Of a DNA stretch of 64,000 bases, positions 36,815 through 46,537 are shown piece after piece. The translations under genes were made by a program, and so were the position numbers. The stretch is from the NCBI GenBank assembly GCA_018266435.1, contig JAFEAL010000002.1, forward strand, positions 124,001 through 188,000, in the 5' to 3' direction. This DNA is from Bacteroidota bacterium. GTDB lineage: Bacteria; Bacteroidota; Bacteroidia; Cytophagales; Cyclobacteriaceae. Each line of letters opens with the position of its first letter. The stretch's first letter is position 1. The notes under the pieces were generated by a model. That model was not told the origin of the DNA. It did no database searches and saw only the letters and a list, made by a program, of their open reading frames with translations.

Positions 36815-39418
36815 TTATTCACTTTTCAAACTTTCCACGGGGTTTGAAAGTGCAGCTTTCAATGAATGATAGCTCACAGTAGTGAATGCGACTACGAGTC
36901 CAACAACCGCGGCATAGAAAAAGACAATCCATCCAAACCCAACATTATAAACAAACCCTTGTAGCCAGCGATTCATAGCAAAGTAAGCTACTGGTGCAGC
37001 CAGTAACATGCCCATGAGAACCAACTTCAGAAAATCTTTCGACATCATCATTACGATTTCTGAGACTGAAGCACCCATTACTTTGCGTACCGCCACGGAC
37101 TTGCGGCCTTGTTCTAAGGTGAAAGAGGCGAGGCCAAAAAGACCAAGGCATGAGATGAATAAAGCCAAACTTGAGAAAATGCTGAATAGTTGCCCGAGCC
37201 TCCGCTCTTGCTCGAATAATCTGCCGAAGCGTTCATCTAAAAACTGATATTCAAAGTCATGTTGAGGTACTACTCTTCTCCAAGTTTTTTCAATGTCAGC
37301 TATGCTCTCTTTTAAGTTACCAGGTTTTAACTTTAAAGCCATAAAATGACTTTCGAAGTTGGGCTCTAAATAAATCACGAGTGGGTCAATGGCATCTTGC
37401 AGGTGCTTAAAATGAAAATCTTTGATTACCCCTATTACTCTGCCGGGCTCTTTACCGCGCTCTCCAAAATTCATTAGCTTGCCAACAGCTTCATCCATTT
37501 TCCAGCCAAAGCGCTTGAGTGCCGTCTCGTTGATCACAAACTCTTTGTAAAATTGTTTGGTTTCTGGTCTGAAAAAATTGCCTGTTAACATCGTCATGCC
37601 CATTGTCTTTACTAAATCAGGGTCACCACTGAAAATATACATGTTGACGTCTTTGTTTTCGGGGCTGCCCTCATACCAAATGCCCGTTGTTCGCACCATA
37701 TTTCCGGGCACTTCCAACATACGCGTTACATTTCTCACAGCGGTCAACTTTGCCATTTCATTTTTAAGAGCATCATCGCCCACACTGTCCTTTGGTAATT
37801 GAAGAATTAATGTTTGCTCTCGGTCGAAGCCAAGATTTTTACTTTGCATGAAATCAAGTTGGCTGTAAACCACATAGGTGCCAACCATAATCACAAATGC
37901 AATTGCAAATTGAAATACCACCAGCCCTTTGCGTAGAAATTGACCTTTGAAATTTCTAGCAAAGCTTCCTTTCAATACTGAGGTTGGTTGAAACCCCGAG
38001 AGAAAAAAAGCAGGGTAAATACCCCCAACTATTCCCACGAAAAAAGTGATTCCAAAAAAGAAAACAATAAGGTATCCATTGGTAATGGGATCAAGAACTA
38101 TTTCCTTGCCGGAGAAAGAATTAAACGCAGGTGTGATTAAAGTTAGAATTACGACCGATAACACCAAGGCAATACAACTGACCACAACCGATTCACTCAG
38201 AAACTGAGTGATAAGCTGTGACTTTCTACTTCCAATTACTTTTCTTATGCCTACTTCCCGTGCCCGTTTAAGGGATTGTGCCGTGGATAGATTCATAAAA
38301 TTGATGCACGCAATCACGAGAATAAAGAATGCGATTGCTGATAAAATATATACCGTGTTAATATCGCCATTGGGTTCTACTTCGAGACCAAGATTTGAAT
38401 GTAGGTGGATAGAGGTCAAGGGTTGAAGTGTAATTCTGTTAGGGGGTTGATCTGCAGAGATGTTTTGGTACTTATCCATAAAGGCAGATATTTTTTTGGC
38501 AAATGCTTCGTAATCGATATTTTTTGGAAGCACGAGGTAGGTGTAGTGATTGGTTAAATAGTTCCAACTTTGTTTAGAGTCGGGTCTCATCGGCTCAAAA
38601 TTGTCAGACGAAACCATAATTTGCGTGTGCACATGCGAGTTAGAAGGAAGAGGGCGAAATACTCCCGTGATTTTGTATTCACTTTTATTATCTGGGAGTG
38701 TTAATGTTTTACCAATAGGATCTTCGTCACCAAAATAGATTTTGGCTTTATCTTCTGTAATCACCATTGAATTTATTTCCGATAGAGCCGTGGCGGGGTT
38801 GCCCTTTAGTAGCTTTATATCGAGTACGTCAAATACCGATGAGTCTGCATAAAAAATTTTCTCTTTATACTTTACATTATTGGTTGAGTTTCGTACAAGA
38901 ACCTCTGTCGGTTTTATCCGGGTAAATTTTTCTACTTCAGGGAAGTTATTTTTGAGTAATGCGCCAATTGGAAAAGCAGAGATTGCCCATCTGTTAGCCT
39001 CTAGGTCTATCCCCATTCGGAAAATCTTATCGGCATCTTTGTTTTGTCGATCGTATCCAAGTTCAAATTGAACAAAGAGTGCAATAAAAATGCAACAAGC
39101 CATGCCAATGGCAAGACCCACGATGTTGATTGATGAATGAAGCTTGTTTCTTTTTAAACTTCGAAATGCAACTGTATAATAACTTTTTATCATGCTGTAA
39201 GTTGTTAAGTTTTGACTCCCTTTTATTGGCCTAATGATGCTTGGTCTGAATAATATGAGTACATCAACAATAAATTTTCTATCTGCTTTTCGTTTGCCAA
39301 ATTCTTTCACGCGTTCATTATACAGCTCCATCAAATCTCCCTCAATGCTATCGCGCAACTTGGGGTGGCAAAAGCTGCGGAAGAGGTTGAGAGCTATACG
39401 TGGAGGATTGTAATTCAT
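36815..39418 (-). CDS. MacB/FtsX-type permease with PadR-associated prefix domain
   Basis: This 867-residue protein has the same prefix (SFCHPKLRDSIEGDLMELYN) and FtsX layout as the next gene. The first repeat begins MIKSYYTVAFRSLKRNKLHS and carries FMNLSTAQSLKRAREVGIRK. The C-terminal FtsX block is LEQGRKSVAVRKVMGASVSE. Outside the prefix it differs strongly from its neighbour, so it is an older paralogue. It lies between the padR gene (60 bases upstream) and the second permease, forming one transcriptional unit. Typical roles are export of stress-related molecules or envelope maintenance, but the substrate is unknown. Confidence 0.9.
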   Translation of the reverse strand: MNYNPPRIALNLFRSFCHPKLRDSIEGDLMELYNERVKEFGKRKADRKFIVDVLILFRPSIIRPIKGSQNLTTYSMIKSYYTVAFRSLKRNKLHSSINIVGLAIGMACCIFIALFVQFELGYDRQNKDADKIFRMGIDLEANRWAISAFPIGALLKNNFPEVEKFTRIKPTEVLVRNSTNNVKYKEKIFYADSSVFDVLDIKLLKGNPATALSEINSMVITEDKAKIYFGDEDPIGKTLTLPDNKSEYKITGVFRPLPSNSHVHTQIMVSSDNFEPMRPDSKQSWNYLTNHYTYLVLPKNIDYEAFAKKISAFMDKYQNISADQPPNRITLQPLTSIHLHSNLGLEVEPNGDINTVYILSAIAFFILVIACINFMNLSTAQSLKRAREVGIRKVIGSRKSQLITQFLSESVVVSCIALVLSVVILTLITPAFNSFSGKEIVLDPITNGYLIVFFFGITFFVGIVGGIYPAFFLSGFQPTSVLKGSFARNFKGQFLRKGLVVFQFAIAFVIMVGTYVVYSQLDFMQSKNLGFDREQTLILQLPKDSVGDDALKNEMAKLTAVRNVTRMLEVPGNMVRTTGIWYEGSPENKDVNMYIFSGDPDLVKTMGMTMLTGNFFRPETKQFYKEFVINETALKRFGWKMDEAVGKLMNFGERGKEPGRVIGVIKDFHFKHLQDAIDPLVIYLEPNFESHFMALKLKPGNLKESIADIEKTWRRVVPQHDFEYQFLDERFGRLFEQERRLGQLFSIFSSLALFISCLGLFGLASFTLEQGRKSVAVRKVMGASVSEIVMMMSKDFLKLVLMGMLLAAPVAYFAMNRWLQGFVYNVGFGWIVFFYAAVVGLVVAFTTVSYHSLKAALSNPVESLKSE

Positions 39419-39478
39419 TTTTTATTTTTTTGATATCCCTATTAAGGCATGAGACATTAAACAAATCAGTTTTACTAC

Positions 39479-39820
39479 TTAAGTCTTTAATGTCAAATTC
39501 AAAGCAACTTTTGGTATTGCTTTCCAAAGTTCTTCGCGTTGTTTTCTGCTGTGTTCAATGGCCCGTTTACCCAATGCCGTGATCTGAAAACATTTTTTTG
39601 GCCGGCCGGCACGCTCTTCGGTAGTTTCGCCTTCGCGTGACTTTAAATAGCCCTTATCTTCCAGGCGGATCAACGCTGACTGAAGTGCACCCACGCTCAC
39701 CTTGCGTTCGAGCCGCTCTTCAATTTCTTTTTTTATTGACACTCCGTAGGCGTTGTCGTACAATACACCTACGGTTAACATCACCACCTCTTCAAACTCA
39801 CCGAGCTGATATTTTTTCAT
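39479..39820 (-). CDS. PadR-family transcriptional regulator
   Basis: This 113-residue protein is a winged-helix PadR regulator. The N-terminal domain reads KKYQLGEFEEVVMLTVGVL, and recognition helix and wing regions follow as VSVGALQSALIRLEDKGYLK and EERAGRPKKCFQITALGKRA. PadR proteins usually repress neighbouring transporter genes and respond to ligands. The permease genes directly downstream are the likely targets. It is the first gene of the group. Confidence 0.92.
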   Translation of the reverse strand: MKKYQLGEFEEVVMLTVGVLYDNAYGVSIKKEIEERLERKVSVGALQSALIRLEDKGYLKSREGETTEERAGRPKKCFQITALGKRAIEHSRKQREELWKAIPKVALNLTLKT

Positions 39821-40004
39821 GACGGATAATAATTTCCTAAATGTAGTAATAATCGTACCAACCGGGAGAGTGTCGTAATTGATAAAATTTTAACGTTGGT
39901 CTTTAAGAAAGTGTCCGCCAGGAGTACACCTGCTGTCCGTAAATGATCAAAGAGAATTCGATCAAAAGCAAAAAGAACCTTACCTTTCGGATAAATAACT
40001 TGCT

Positions 40005-40682
40005 ATGAAATTTTTGTCTCTTTTACTGATTGTATTCATTCAATCAGCCTATGCACAAATACAAACCGGCAAAGCTTCTTTTTATGCCGATTCGTTTGAA
40101 GGGAGCCCCACGGCAAGCGGAGAAAAATATCACGCTAACCAGTTTACTGCGGCTCATAAAATTTTACCATTTGGTACAATCGTGCGCGTGACCAACCTGA
40201 CCAACAAGCAGAGTGTAGAGGTAACCATTAACGACCGGGGCCCGTTTGTAGAAGGACGTGTGATTGATCTCTCTAAAGCGGCTGCTGAAAAAATAGGTAT
40301 GCTCAATAAAGGAGTAGCCGATGTAAAAATAGAAGTGGTTGATCCCGGCAACGGCAAAGGAAAATCACAGCCCGTAATGGTAGATCGGGTAACCGTTGAT
40401 GAAAAAGAATTTTATGATTTTAAAATCAATAAAATCGAACCTAAAGGTTTTGGTGCGCAAGTGGGTACATACCAGGAACTGGTCAATGTGTTTCATATCT
40501 CTGAAACACTAAAAAGCAAATACAAAAAGAAAATAGTGGTGCAGGTGAAGGTGGTGAATGGAGTAAAATACTACAGCCTGATTCTTGGCCCTTTTTCCAG
40601 CCGTTCTAAAGCAGAAACTTTGGTGGACGATTTGAAAAAACAGTTCCCCGATTCGTTTGTGTTTGATTATTCTAAAAACTGA
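40005..40682 (+). CDS. rlpA: RlpA-like lytic transglycosylase with SPOR domain
   Basis: The 225-residue protein has a signal peptide (MKFLSLLLIVFIQSAYA). The RlpA double-psi beta-barrel lies at about 20-110 with GKASFYADSFEGSPTASGE, FGTIVRVTNL and INDRGPFVEGRVIDLSKAAA, including the Asp expected for activity. A SPOR domain at about 150-220 (GFGAQVGTYQELVNVFH) binds denuded glycan strands at the septum. It probably cleaves peptidoglycan during division. Its stop overlaps the next gene's ATG by one base (TGATG). Confidence 0.9.
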   Translation: MKFLSLLLIVFIQSAYAQIQTGKASFYADSFEGSPTASGEKYHANQFTAAHKILPFGTIVRVTNLTNKQSVEVTINDRGPFVEGRVIDLSKAAAEKIGMLNKGVADVKIEVVDPGNGKGKSQPVMVDRVTVDEKEFYDFKINKIEPKGFGAQVGTYQELVNVFHISETLKSKYKKKIVVQVKVVNGVKYYSLILGPFSSRSKAETLVDDLKKQFPDSFVFDYSKN

Positions 40683-41473
40683 TGCTTGAATTTTTAGGTT
40701 ACTGTTTTTCGGTATTGATTGGTGTGGTGCTTGGGTTGCTGGGCGGGGGTGGTTCTATTTTGTCGATCCCTATTTTAGTTTACTTGTTTGGTATTGAACC
40801 TGTCATTGCTTCGGCTTATTCTTTATTTATTGTAGGCACAACCAGTTTGGTAGGAGCTGTGCCAAAATACCGCGAGCACCTGGTCAACCTTAAAACAGGA
40901 ATCCTTTTCGGTATTCCATCCATCCTGTCCATTTTTGTAACTAGGCACTGGATTGTACCGGCCATTCCTCCCGTTATTTTTCAAATTGATTCGTTTGAAC
41001 TGACCAAGCGTGGGCTTTTACTCGGGCTGTTTGCATTGCTCATGGTGCTGGCCTCTTTTCAGTTGATCCGGTCTAAACGTGAAATGAGTTCTGACAACCG
41101 GAAGTTCAGGGTGTTTTTAGTAATTGTAGAAGGAACCCTGATTGGCTACCTGACCGGCTTAGTAGGGGCGGGCGGTGGATTCTTGATTATTCCGGCTTTA
41201 GTTTTTCTTACCGGCCTTCCATTCAAAACAGCCGTGGGCACATCACTTTTTATTATTGCTGTCAATTCATTGATTGGTTTTTTGGGCGACCTGCTCAACC
41301 ATTCTATTCAGTGGTCATTTTTGCTCACAGTTACTCTTTTGGCGGTGGTGGGTATTTTGATTGGTAATTTTTTTTCCCGGAGAATAGCCGCGCTGTACTT
41401 GCGCAAAGCATTTGGGTGGTTTACCCTGGTAGTGGGTATATGGATTTTAGTAAAAGAATTTCTGCTATCGTAA
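40682..41473 (+). CDS. TauE/SafE-family permease
   Basis: The 263-residue integral membrane protein has about eight helices in two halves. Each half carries the glycine-rich TauE motif: GVVLGLLGGGGSILSIPILV near the start and GLVGAGGGFLIIPALVFL near 158-175. This family exports sulfonates or sulfite, or takes up organic anions, by secondary transport. It is coupled to rlpA by a one-base overlap, but that link has no known functional meaning. Confidence 0.87.
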   Translation: MLEFLGYCFSVLIGVVLGLLGGGGSILSIPILVYLFGIEPVIASAYSLFIVGTTSLVGAVPKYREHLVNLKTGILFGIPSILSIFVTRHWIVPAIPPVIFQIDSFELTKRGLLLGLFALLMVLASFQLIRSKREMSSDNRKFRVFLVIVEGTLIGYLTGLVGAGGGFLIIPALVFLTGLPFKTAVGTSLFIIAVNSLIGFLGDLLNHSIQWSFLLTVTLLAVVGILIGNFFSRRIAALYLRKAFGWFTLVVGIWILVKEFLLS

Positions 41474-41514
41474 GTCAGGGCTGACTGTGCTCATGAGTGC
41501 GGCCTGTATCACAA

Positions 41515-41547
41515 AAAACCCGGCTTTAAATAGCCGGGTTTTGATTT
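41515..41547. terminator. Bidirectional terminator between the TauE-like gene and nrdA
   Basis: AAAACCCGGCT (41515-41525) pairs perfectly with AGCCGGGTTTT (41532-41542) around a 6-base loop, with T-rich sequence after. It separates the convergent TauE-like gene and nrdA. Confidence 0.9.
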
Positions 41548-41564
41548 TTCAAGATAAAATTATT

Positions 41565-44009
41565 TTACGAACCGCACGCATCGCACGCATCGGGGTTACC
41601 GAGCGAGCAGACCATGTCAGACATCTTTTGCTCATAGTTAGTTGCAGAGCGCTGTTCATACTGTAATGCCTGCTGGGCTTCTGGCTGTGCTGCAATCACC
41701 GTTTCGGTCGCAAGTATTTCAGTCGTTGGCTGCTGGATGGCTGTTTTGTCAAGTGTGAACTTGATTGCATCAGCGGCAGCCGTTGAGCGCAGGTAATACA
41801 TTCCGGTTTTCAATCCCTTTTTCCACGCATAAAAGTGCATGGAAGTAAGTTTCCCAAAGTTGGGGTTTGTCAGGTGAATGTTCAGGCTTTGTGATTGACA
41901 GATATAAGCCCCGCGATCGGCACTCATGTCAATAATTGCCTTTTGCGGAATTTCCCAAACGGTTTTATAAATGTCTTTGATGTTTTGAGGGATCTCGACA
42001 ATGGATTGAATAGATCCGTTGGCAGCAATCAATTTTTGGCGCATGGTTTCGCTCCACAAGCCCAAGCCGATCAAATCTTTCATCAGGTATTTATTGGCAA
42101 TGATAAATTCGCCTGACAAAGTTCTGCGTGTATAAATGTTAGAGGTATAGGGCTCGAAGCATTCGTTGTTACCAAGAATTTGTGAAGTAGAGGCCGTTGG
42201 CATAGGGGCCAGTAACAACGAGTTGCGCACACCGTGCTGCTTTACTTCGCGCTTCAGGTTTTCCCAATCCCATCGGCCGCTGTCGGGTGTTACGCCCCAC
42301 ATATCAAATTGAAAAATTCCTTTTGATACAGGAGATCCTTTGTACGTTTCATACGGGCCATGCTGCTTAGCCAACTCCATCGAGGCTTCCATGGCCGCGA
42401 AGTAAATGGTTTCGTGAATGTCTTTGTTGAGTCCTCGTGCTTCGGGAGAATCAAAAGGCATGCGCAGCATAATGAATGCATCGGCTAAGCCCTGCACGCC
42501 TATACCGATGGGGCGGTGGCGCATGTTGCTTTTGCGCGCTTCCTCAACGGGGTAATAATTGATATTGATTACTTTATTAAGGTTGCGTGTTACAACCTTG
42601 GTAATCTCATATAGTTTTTGGTGATCAAATTTCCCTTCTTCAGTAACGAACTTGGGTAAGGCAATCGAAGCAAGGTTGCAAACTGCTACTTCATCGGGCG
42701 AGGTGTACTCAATAATTTCAGTACATAGATTGCTCGACTTGATGGTACCCAAATGTTTTTGGTTGGATTTGCGATTGGCGGCATCCTTGTACAGCATGTA
42801 CGGAGTGCCTGTTTCGATTTGTGCTTCCAAGATTTCAAACCACAAATCCTGAGCTTTCACTTGTCTGCGAGCTTTGCCCTCCTTTTCGTATTTTTCATAG
42901 AGCCTTTCGAATTCTTCGCCCCAGCAATCGGCCAAACCCGGTGCTTCGTTCGGGCAGAAGAGTGACCACATTTCGTTGTTCTCAATGCGCTTCATGAATA
43001 AATCCGGAATCCACATGGCGTAGAACAAATCGCGTGCGCGCATTTCTTCTTTGCCGTGATTTTTCTTCAGGTCGAGAAAATCAAAAACATCGGCATGCCA
43101 GGGCTCCAGGTAAATGGCAAAACTTCCTTTGCGTTTGCCTCCGCCCTGGTCAACGTAGCGGGCAGTCATATCAAAATTGCGAAGCATTGGCACGATGCCG
43201 TTCGAAGTTCCGCCTGTTCCTTTGATGTATGAACCTTTAGCCCGCACATTGTGAATGCTCAGCCCAATTCCTCCGGCTGACTGAGAAATTTTTGCGGTTT
43301 GTTTCAACGTATCATAAATGCCATCGATGCTGTCGTCTTTCATTGTCAATAAAAAACAAGACGAAAGTTGAGGCTTGGGTGTGCCGGCATTGAACAGCGT
43401 GGGTGTGGCATGTGTAAACCACTTTTCTGATAACAAATTATAGGTCTCGATGGCTGCTGCAATATCTTCTCCGTGAATGCCCACCGCTACGCGCATGAGC
43501 AAATGCTGAGGGCGCTCTACCACTTTGCCATCAATTTTCATCAAATACGATTTTTCCAGTGTTTTAAAACCGAAATAGTCGTAGCTGAAGTCGCGATCGT
43601 AGATGATGGCATCATCTAACTCGGCTGCATTTTCATGAATTACTTTCCAGGTTTCTTTGGAAATGAGCGGAGCATTTTGACCGCTCTTCGAATCTACGTA
43701 GGTGTAGAGCCGCTTCATGGTGTTGCTGAACGACTTGCTGGTCACTTTGTGTAGGTTGCTCACCGCTATGCGGGCTGCGAGTTTTGCAAAATCCGGATGA
43801 CGCGTGGTCATCGCTGCGGCAATTTCTGCTGCGAGGTTGTCCAACTCAGAAGTAGACACACCATCGTACAGGCCATTGATCACTTTCATCGCCACTTCTA
43901 CCGGGTTGACAAATTTGGGATCTAAACCATAGCAGAGTTTTTCAATACGGGCGGTGATTTTGTCGAACTTGACGGACTCCCTGTGTCCATCGCGCTTAAG
44001 TACGAGCAT
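41565..44009 (-). CDS. nrdA: Ribonucleoside-diphosphate reductase, alpha subunit (class I)
   Basis: This 814-residue protein has an N-terminal ATP cone ([19 protein letters not shown]). The active site residues are readable: the redox Cys in [14 protein letters not shown], the radical triad Asn-Cys-Glu in [13 protein letters not shown], the second redox Cys in [13 protein letters not shown], and the proton-coupling residues in the [12 protein letters not shown] block. The C-terminal tail ends DACDACGS, the reducible pair that relays electrons from thioredoxin. With NrdB it reduces ribonucleotides to deoxyribonucleotides. It follows nrdB by 50 bases. Confidence 0.96.
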   Translation of the reverse strand: MLVLKRDGHRESVKFDKITARIEKLCYGLDPKFVNPVEVAMKVINGLYDGVSTSELDNLAAEIAAAMTTRHPDFAKLAARIAVSNLHKVTSKSFSNTMKRLYTYVDSKSGQNAPLISKETWKVIHENAAELDDAIIYDRDFSYDYFGFKTLEKSYLMKIDGKVVERPQHLLMRVAVGIHGEDIAAAIETYNLLSEKWFTHATPTLFNAGTPKPQLSSCFLLTMKDDSIDGIYDTLKQTAKISQSAGGIGLSIHNVRAKGSYIKGTGGTSNGIVPMLRNFDMTARYVDQGGGKRKGSFAIYLEPWHADVFDFLDLKKNHGKEEMRARDLFYAMWIPDLFMKRIENNEMWSLFCPNEAPGLADCWGEEFERLYEKYEKEGKARRQVKAQDLWFEILEAQIETGTPYMLYKDAANRKSNQKHLGTIKSSNLCTEIIEYTSPDEVAVCNLASIALPKFVTEEGKFDHQKLYEITKVVTRNLNKVININYYPVEEARKSNMRHRPIGIGVQGLADAFIMLRMPFDSPEARGLNKDIHETIYFAAMEASMELAKQHGPYETYKGSPVSKGIFQFDMWGVTPDSGRWDWENLKREVKQHGVRNSLLLAPMPTASTSQILGNNECFEPYTSNIYTRRTLSGEFIIANKYLMKDLIGLGLWSETMRQKLIAANGSIQSIVEIPQNIKDIYKTVWEIPQKAIIDMSADRGAYICQSQSLNIHLTNPNFGKLTSMHFYAWKKGLKTGMYYLRSTAAADAIKFTLDKTAIQQPTTEILATETVIAAQPEAQQALQYEQRSATNYEQKMSDMVCSLGNPDACDACGS

Positions 44010-44059
44010 TGCTTAAATGGGGTTGTTAGGTGAAAGTTTAAAAAATGTAAACGAATATA

Positions 44060-45046
44060 TTAAAAATCTTCGTTGAGCGAAAATTTAGGAGTACTTTCTT
44101 TTTCGGTACTCTTCAGCACACCAGCTTTCTGGTATTCAGCCACTCGCTTTTCAAAGAAATTGGTTTTTCCGCGCAGCGAAATCATGTCCATAAAATCAAA
44201 CGGGTTAGTGGCACCGTACACTTTTTTGCCGGTTAGTTCATGGATCAGCCGGTCGGCCACAAATTCAATGTACTGACACATGGCCGGGGCATTCATGCCG
44301 ATCAGGTTTACGGGCAGGGAATCGGTCACAAATTCTTTTTCAATTTCCACGGCATCCCGGATGATCTCGATTACGCGCGCTTCGGGCAGTTTATGGATAA
44401 CGTGCTGCGTGTACAGGTGACAGGCAAAATCACAGTGCAGGCCCTCATCGCGCGAAATGAGTTCATTGGAAAAACTCAACCCCGGCATGAGTCCGCGTTT
44501 TTTCAGCCAGAAAATAGAACAGAACGAACCCGAAAAGAAAATACCTTCCACGGCAGCAAAAGCCACCAGGCGCTCCTGAAAATTTCCCTGGTCAATCCAG
44601 CGCAGTGCCCAGTCGGCTTTCTTCTTCACACACGGCATGGTTTCGATTGCATGAAAAAGTTTGTCCTTCTCCTGGGCATCTTTGACGTAAGTATCGATCA
44701 GCAACGAATAGGTTTCGGAGTGGATATTTTCAATGGCAATCTGGAAGCCATAAAAGAACTTGGCTTCGGTGTATTGAACTTCCGAAACAAAGTGTTCAGC
44801 CAGGTTTTCGTTAACGATGCCATCGCTGGCCGCAAAGAATGCCAGTACATGAGTAATGAAGTGGCGTTCGCCATCGTTGAGATTGGCCCAGTCTTTCAGG
44901 TCGTGGCTCAGGTCGATTTCTTCGGCTGTCCAAAAACTGGCTTCGGCCTGCTTGTAAAATTTCCAAATATCGTGGTGACGGATCGGGAACAAGACAAACC
45001 GGTCTTTGTTTTCGATTAAAATGGGTTCTTGTGGAAGTGTACTCAT
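44060..45046 (-). CDS. nrdB: Ribonucleoside-diphosphate reductase, beta subunit (class I)
   Basis: The 328-residue protein houses the diiron-tyrosyl radical. Iron ligands are visible as Glu and His in [17 protein letters not shown], where the Tyr four residues after the His matches the radical tyrosine. Further ligands are the Glu in [11 protein letters not shown] and Glu/His in [12 protein letters not shown]. The presence of that tyrosine indicates a class Ia-type cofactor rather than a tyrosine-free class Ic form. It is upstream of nrdA on the same strand. Confidence 0.95.
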   Translation of the reverse strand: MSTLPQEPILIENKDRFVLFPIRHHDIWKFYKQAEASFWTAEEIDLSHDLKDWANLNDGERHFITHVLAFFAASDGIVNENLAEHFVSEVQYTEAKFFYGFQIAIENIHSETYSLLIDTYVKDAQEKDKLFHAIETMPCVKKKADWALRWIDQGNFQERLVAFAAVEGIFFSGSFCSIFWLKKRGLMPGLSFSNELISRDEGLHCDFACHLYTQHVIHKLPEARVIEIIRDAVEIEKEFVTDSLPVNLIGMNAPAMCQYIEFVADRLIHELTGKKVYGATNPFDFMDMISLRGKTNFFEKRVAEYQKAGVLKSTEKESTPKFSLNEDF

Positions 45047-45159
45047 GGCTTTAACAGGGTTATAGGTTAATGCTGTAATTCTTAAAAATTACCGCACGTA
45101 TTCAGTTAACTTTTTTGGGTTGATTTTTTTAAGAGGATAGACTCCCAAAATACAACGAA

Positions 45160-45189
45160 CAAAGATTCTAAACCCACTCACCATTTCAA
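45160..45189 (-). promoter_or_regulatory. Putative promoter of nrdBA
   Basis: Read on the minus strand, TTG (45187-45189) is followed after exactly 19 bases by AATCTTTG (45160-45167), one base away from the Bacteroidota consensus TAnnTTTG. It lies about 110 bases before the nrdB start. Confidence 0.5.
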
Positions 45190-45519
45190 AGCAGGAAATT
45201 TATGCAAACGATTGGCTGGGGGTGTTGTCAACAGCACAAAAATCAGAAAACAGTTCATTGTCATTTACTTATCGAAAATATTTTAAGTACCTGCTCAAGG
45301 GAAAATATTTTTCAGATTTTTTGATCAGAAATTTTGGAAGATTGGAAAAGAGTTTTTGCACTGATTCTGGCCTATTTTATTTGGTTACTTTATTACCCGA
45401 TGCGGATGCTGGGTGAGGTGGCATGACCAAGCTTGACAAATATCCAGAATCGGGCAGATAGAGGCTTGGATCGAAAAACGTTTGTTTTAGCAAGTTTTAA
45501 CCAATTTTCAGCCCAAGCC

Positions 45520-45549
45520 TTGTATTTCAAACGCTTTGCTCTATCTTTG
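45520..45549 (+). promoter_or_regulatory. Promoter of the L21-L27 operon
   Basis: TTG (45520-45522) and TATCTTTG (45542-45549) are spaced 19 bases, a full match to the Bacteroidota housekeeping promoter. Transcription should begin near 45556, about 20 bases before the rplU ATG at 45577. Confidence 0.75.
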
Positions 45550-45576
45550 CGCTCCCATTTTAAAAAGAAGATTATT

Positions 45577-45885
45577 ATGTACGCTATTGTGGATATTGCC
45601 GGTCAGCAGCTAAAAGTAGCCAAAGACCAATATATATATGCCCCAAAAATGGAGGGCGAAGCAGGCAAGGCTGTGAGCTTTGATAAAGTGCTTTTGTTTG
45701 ACAGTGGAGCGGGGGTTCAGGTAGGTGAGCCTACGTTATCGGGTGTAAAAGTTTCCGGAAAAATTGTTGAACACGTAAAAGGTGATAAGCTAATTGTCTT
45801 TAAAAAGAAGAGACGCAAAGGTTATGCTAAGAAAAATGGTCATCGTCAGCAATTCACAAAAGTCCAGATCGAAAGCATCGGTTAA
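45577..45885 (+). CDS. rplU: 50S ribosomal protein L21
   Basis: The correct start is the ATG at 45577 (MYAIVDIAGQQLKVAKDQYI); the frame is open upstream but has no ribosomal homology. The product of 102 residues has the usual L21 length. The C-terminal L21 signature is KRRKGYAKKNGHRQQFTKVQ. It binds 23S rRNA. It is the first gene of the universal L21-L27 pair, 39 bases from rpmA. Confidence 0.97.
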   Translation: MYAIVDIAGQQLKVAKDQYIYAPKMEGEAGKAVSFDKVLLFDSGAGVQVGEPTLSGVKVSGKIVEHVKGDKLIVFKKKRRKGYAKKNGHRQQFTKVQIESIG

Positions 45886-45924
45886 TCTAATCTTGAATTA
45901 GGAATTTGAAATTTTGAATCAATT

Positions 45925-46182
45925 ATGGCACACAAAAAAGGTGAAGGTAAAGTAAAGAACGGTCGCGAGTCAGAGAGCAAGCGATTGGGTGTAAAAATTT
46001 ATGGCGGTCAAAAAGCCATTGCCGGAAATATTATTGTACGTCAGCGTGGAACGAAACACCACCCCGGAAGAAACGTAGGCATGGGTAAAGATCACACATT
46101 GTTTGCCCTCATTGACGGAACGGTACAATTTAAGAAAGGCCGTGAAAACCGGTCTTTCGTTTCAGTAGTAGCAGAGGCTTAG
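45925..46182 (+). CDS. rpmA: 50S ribosomal protein L27
   Basis: The 85-residue protein begins [20 protein letters not shown] and carries the L27 signature [20 protein letters not shown]. The flexible N-terminal tail reaches the peptidyl transferase centre. There is no N-terminal extension of the kind cleaved in Firmicutes. It ends the rplU operon. Confidence 0.97.
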   Translation: MAHKKGEGKVKNGRESESKRLGVKIYGGQKAIAGNIIVRQRGTKHHPGRNVGMGKDHTLFALIDGTVQFKKGRENRSFVSVVAEA

Positions 46183-46537
46183 CCCTGTACTTAAATACCA
46201 CGCATAATTTTATAAAAAGTGAACACGAACGTGTTCACTTTTTTTATGGCTACCCTGCAGGTGATCCCGGCAACAATTATCAGATTGTAGAATAAAAAAT
46301 CCGGAAGAGTACTTCTATTTTGAAAAGAGTTGATCCCCTTAGGTGTCTCCCGTTGGTGATCTTGAGGGGGCTCTGTCTATCATTCACAGGCTAACAGCAA
46401 AAAATTACCAGACCAATAGCTCTCAAGAGCGCTAACCAAGAAATTCAGAAATATCCGTTTCTAAACCAGGAAAGGGGAGTTTAGTTTTGTTAATGGAAAT
46501 GAGGTAAATCGTATCTTGCCCGTTCAAATTCTTTTCC
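46183..46537. other. 355-base region between rpmA and the GH3 gene
   Basis: Apart from the terminator at 46214-46245 I see no gene or structured RNA. The GH3 promoter should lie in the last 100 bases, but no good TTG-N19-TAnnTTTG match is present. Confidence 0.4.
46214..46245 (+). terminator. Rho-independent terminator after rpmA
   Basis: AAAAAGTGAACACG (46214-46227) and CGTGTTCACTTTTT (46230-46243) form a perfect 14-base inverted repeat with a minimal loop and a following T-run. Confidence 0.92.

Larger units (their letters stand above)
45047..45576. other. 530-base regulatory region between nrdB and rplU
   Basis: No credible gene is present; the longest open frames are short and of odd composition. 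The region holds the two divergent promoters listed separately (for nrdBA at 45160-45189 and rplU at 45520-45549). I saw no recognisable NrdR box (an ACACWATATW-type repeat), so nrd control here is unassigned. Confidence 0.5.

Noticed and set aside
45222..45416. Plus-strand frame of 64 codons before rplU
   Set aside because: It covers the regulatory region, has no homology-like features and no start context.
45433..45576. Extended N-terminus for L21
   Set aside because: It runs across the promoter and L21 family proteins start at MYAIV.
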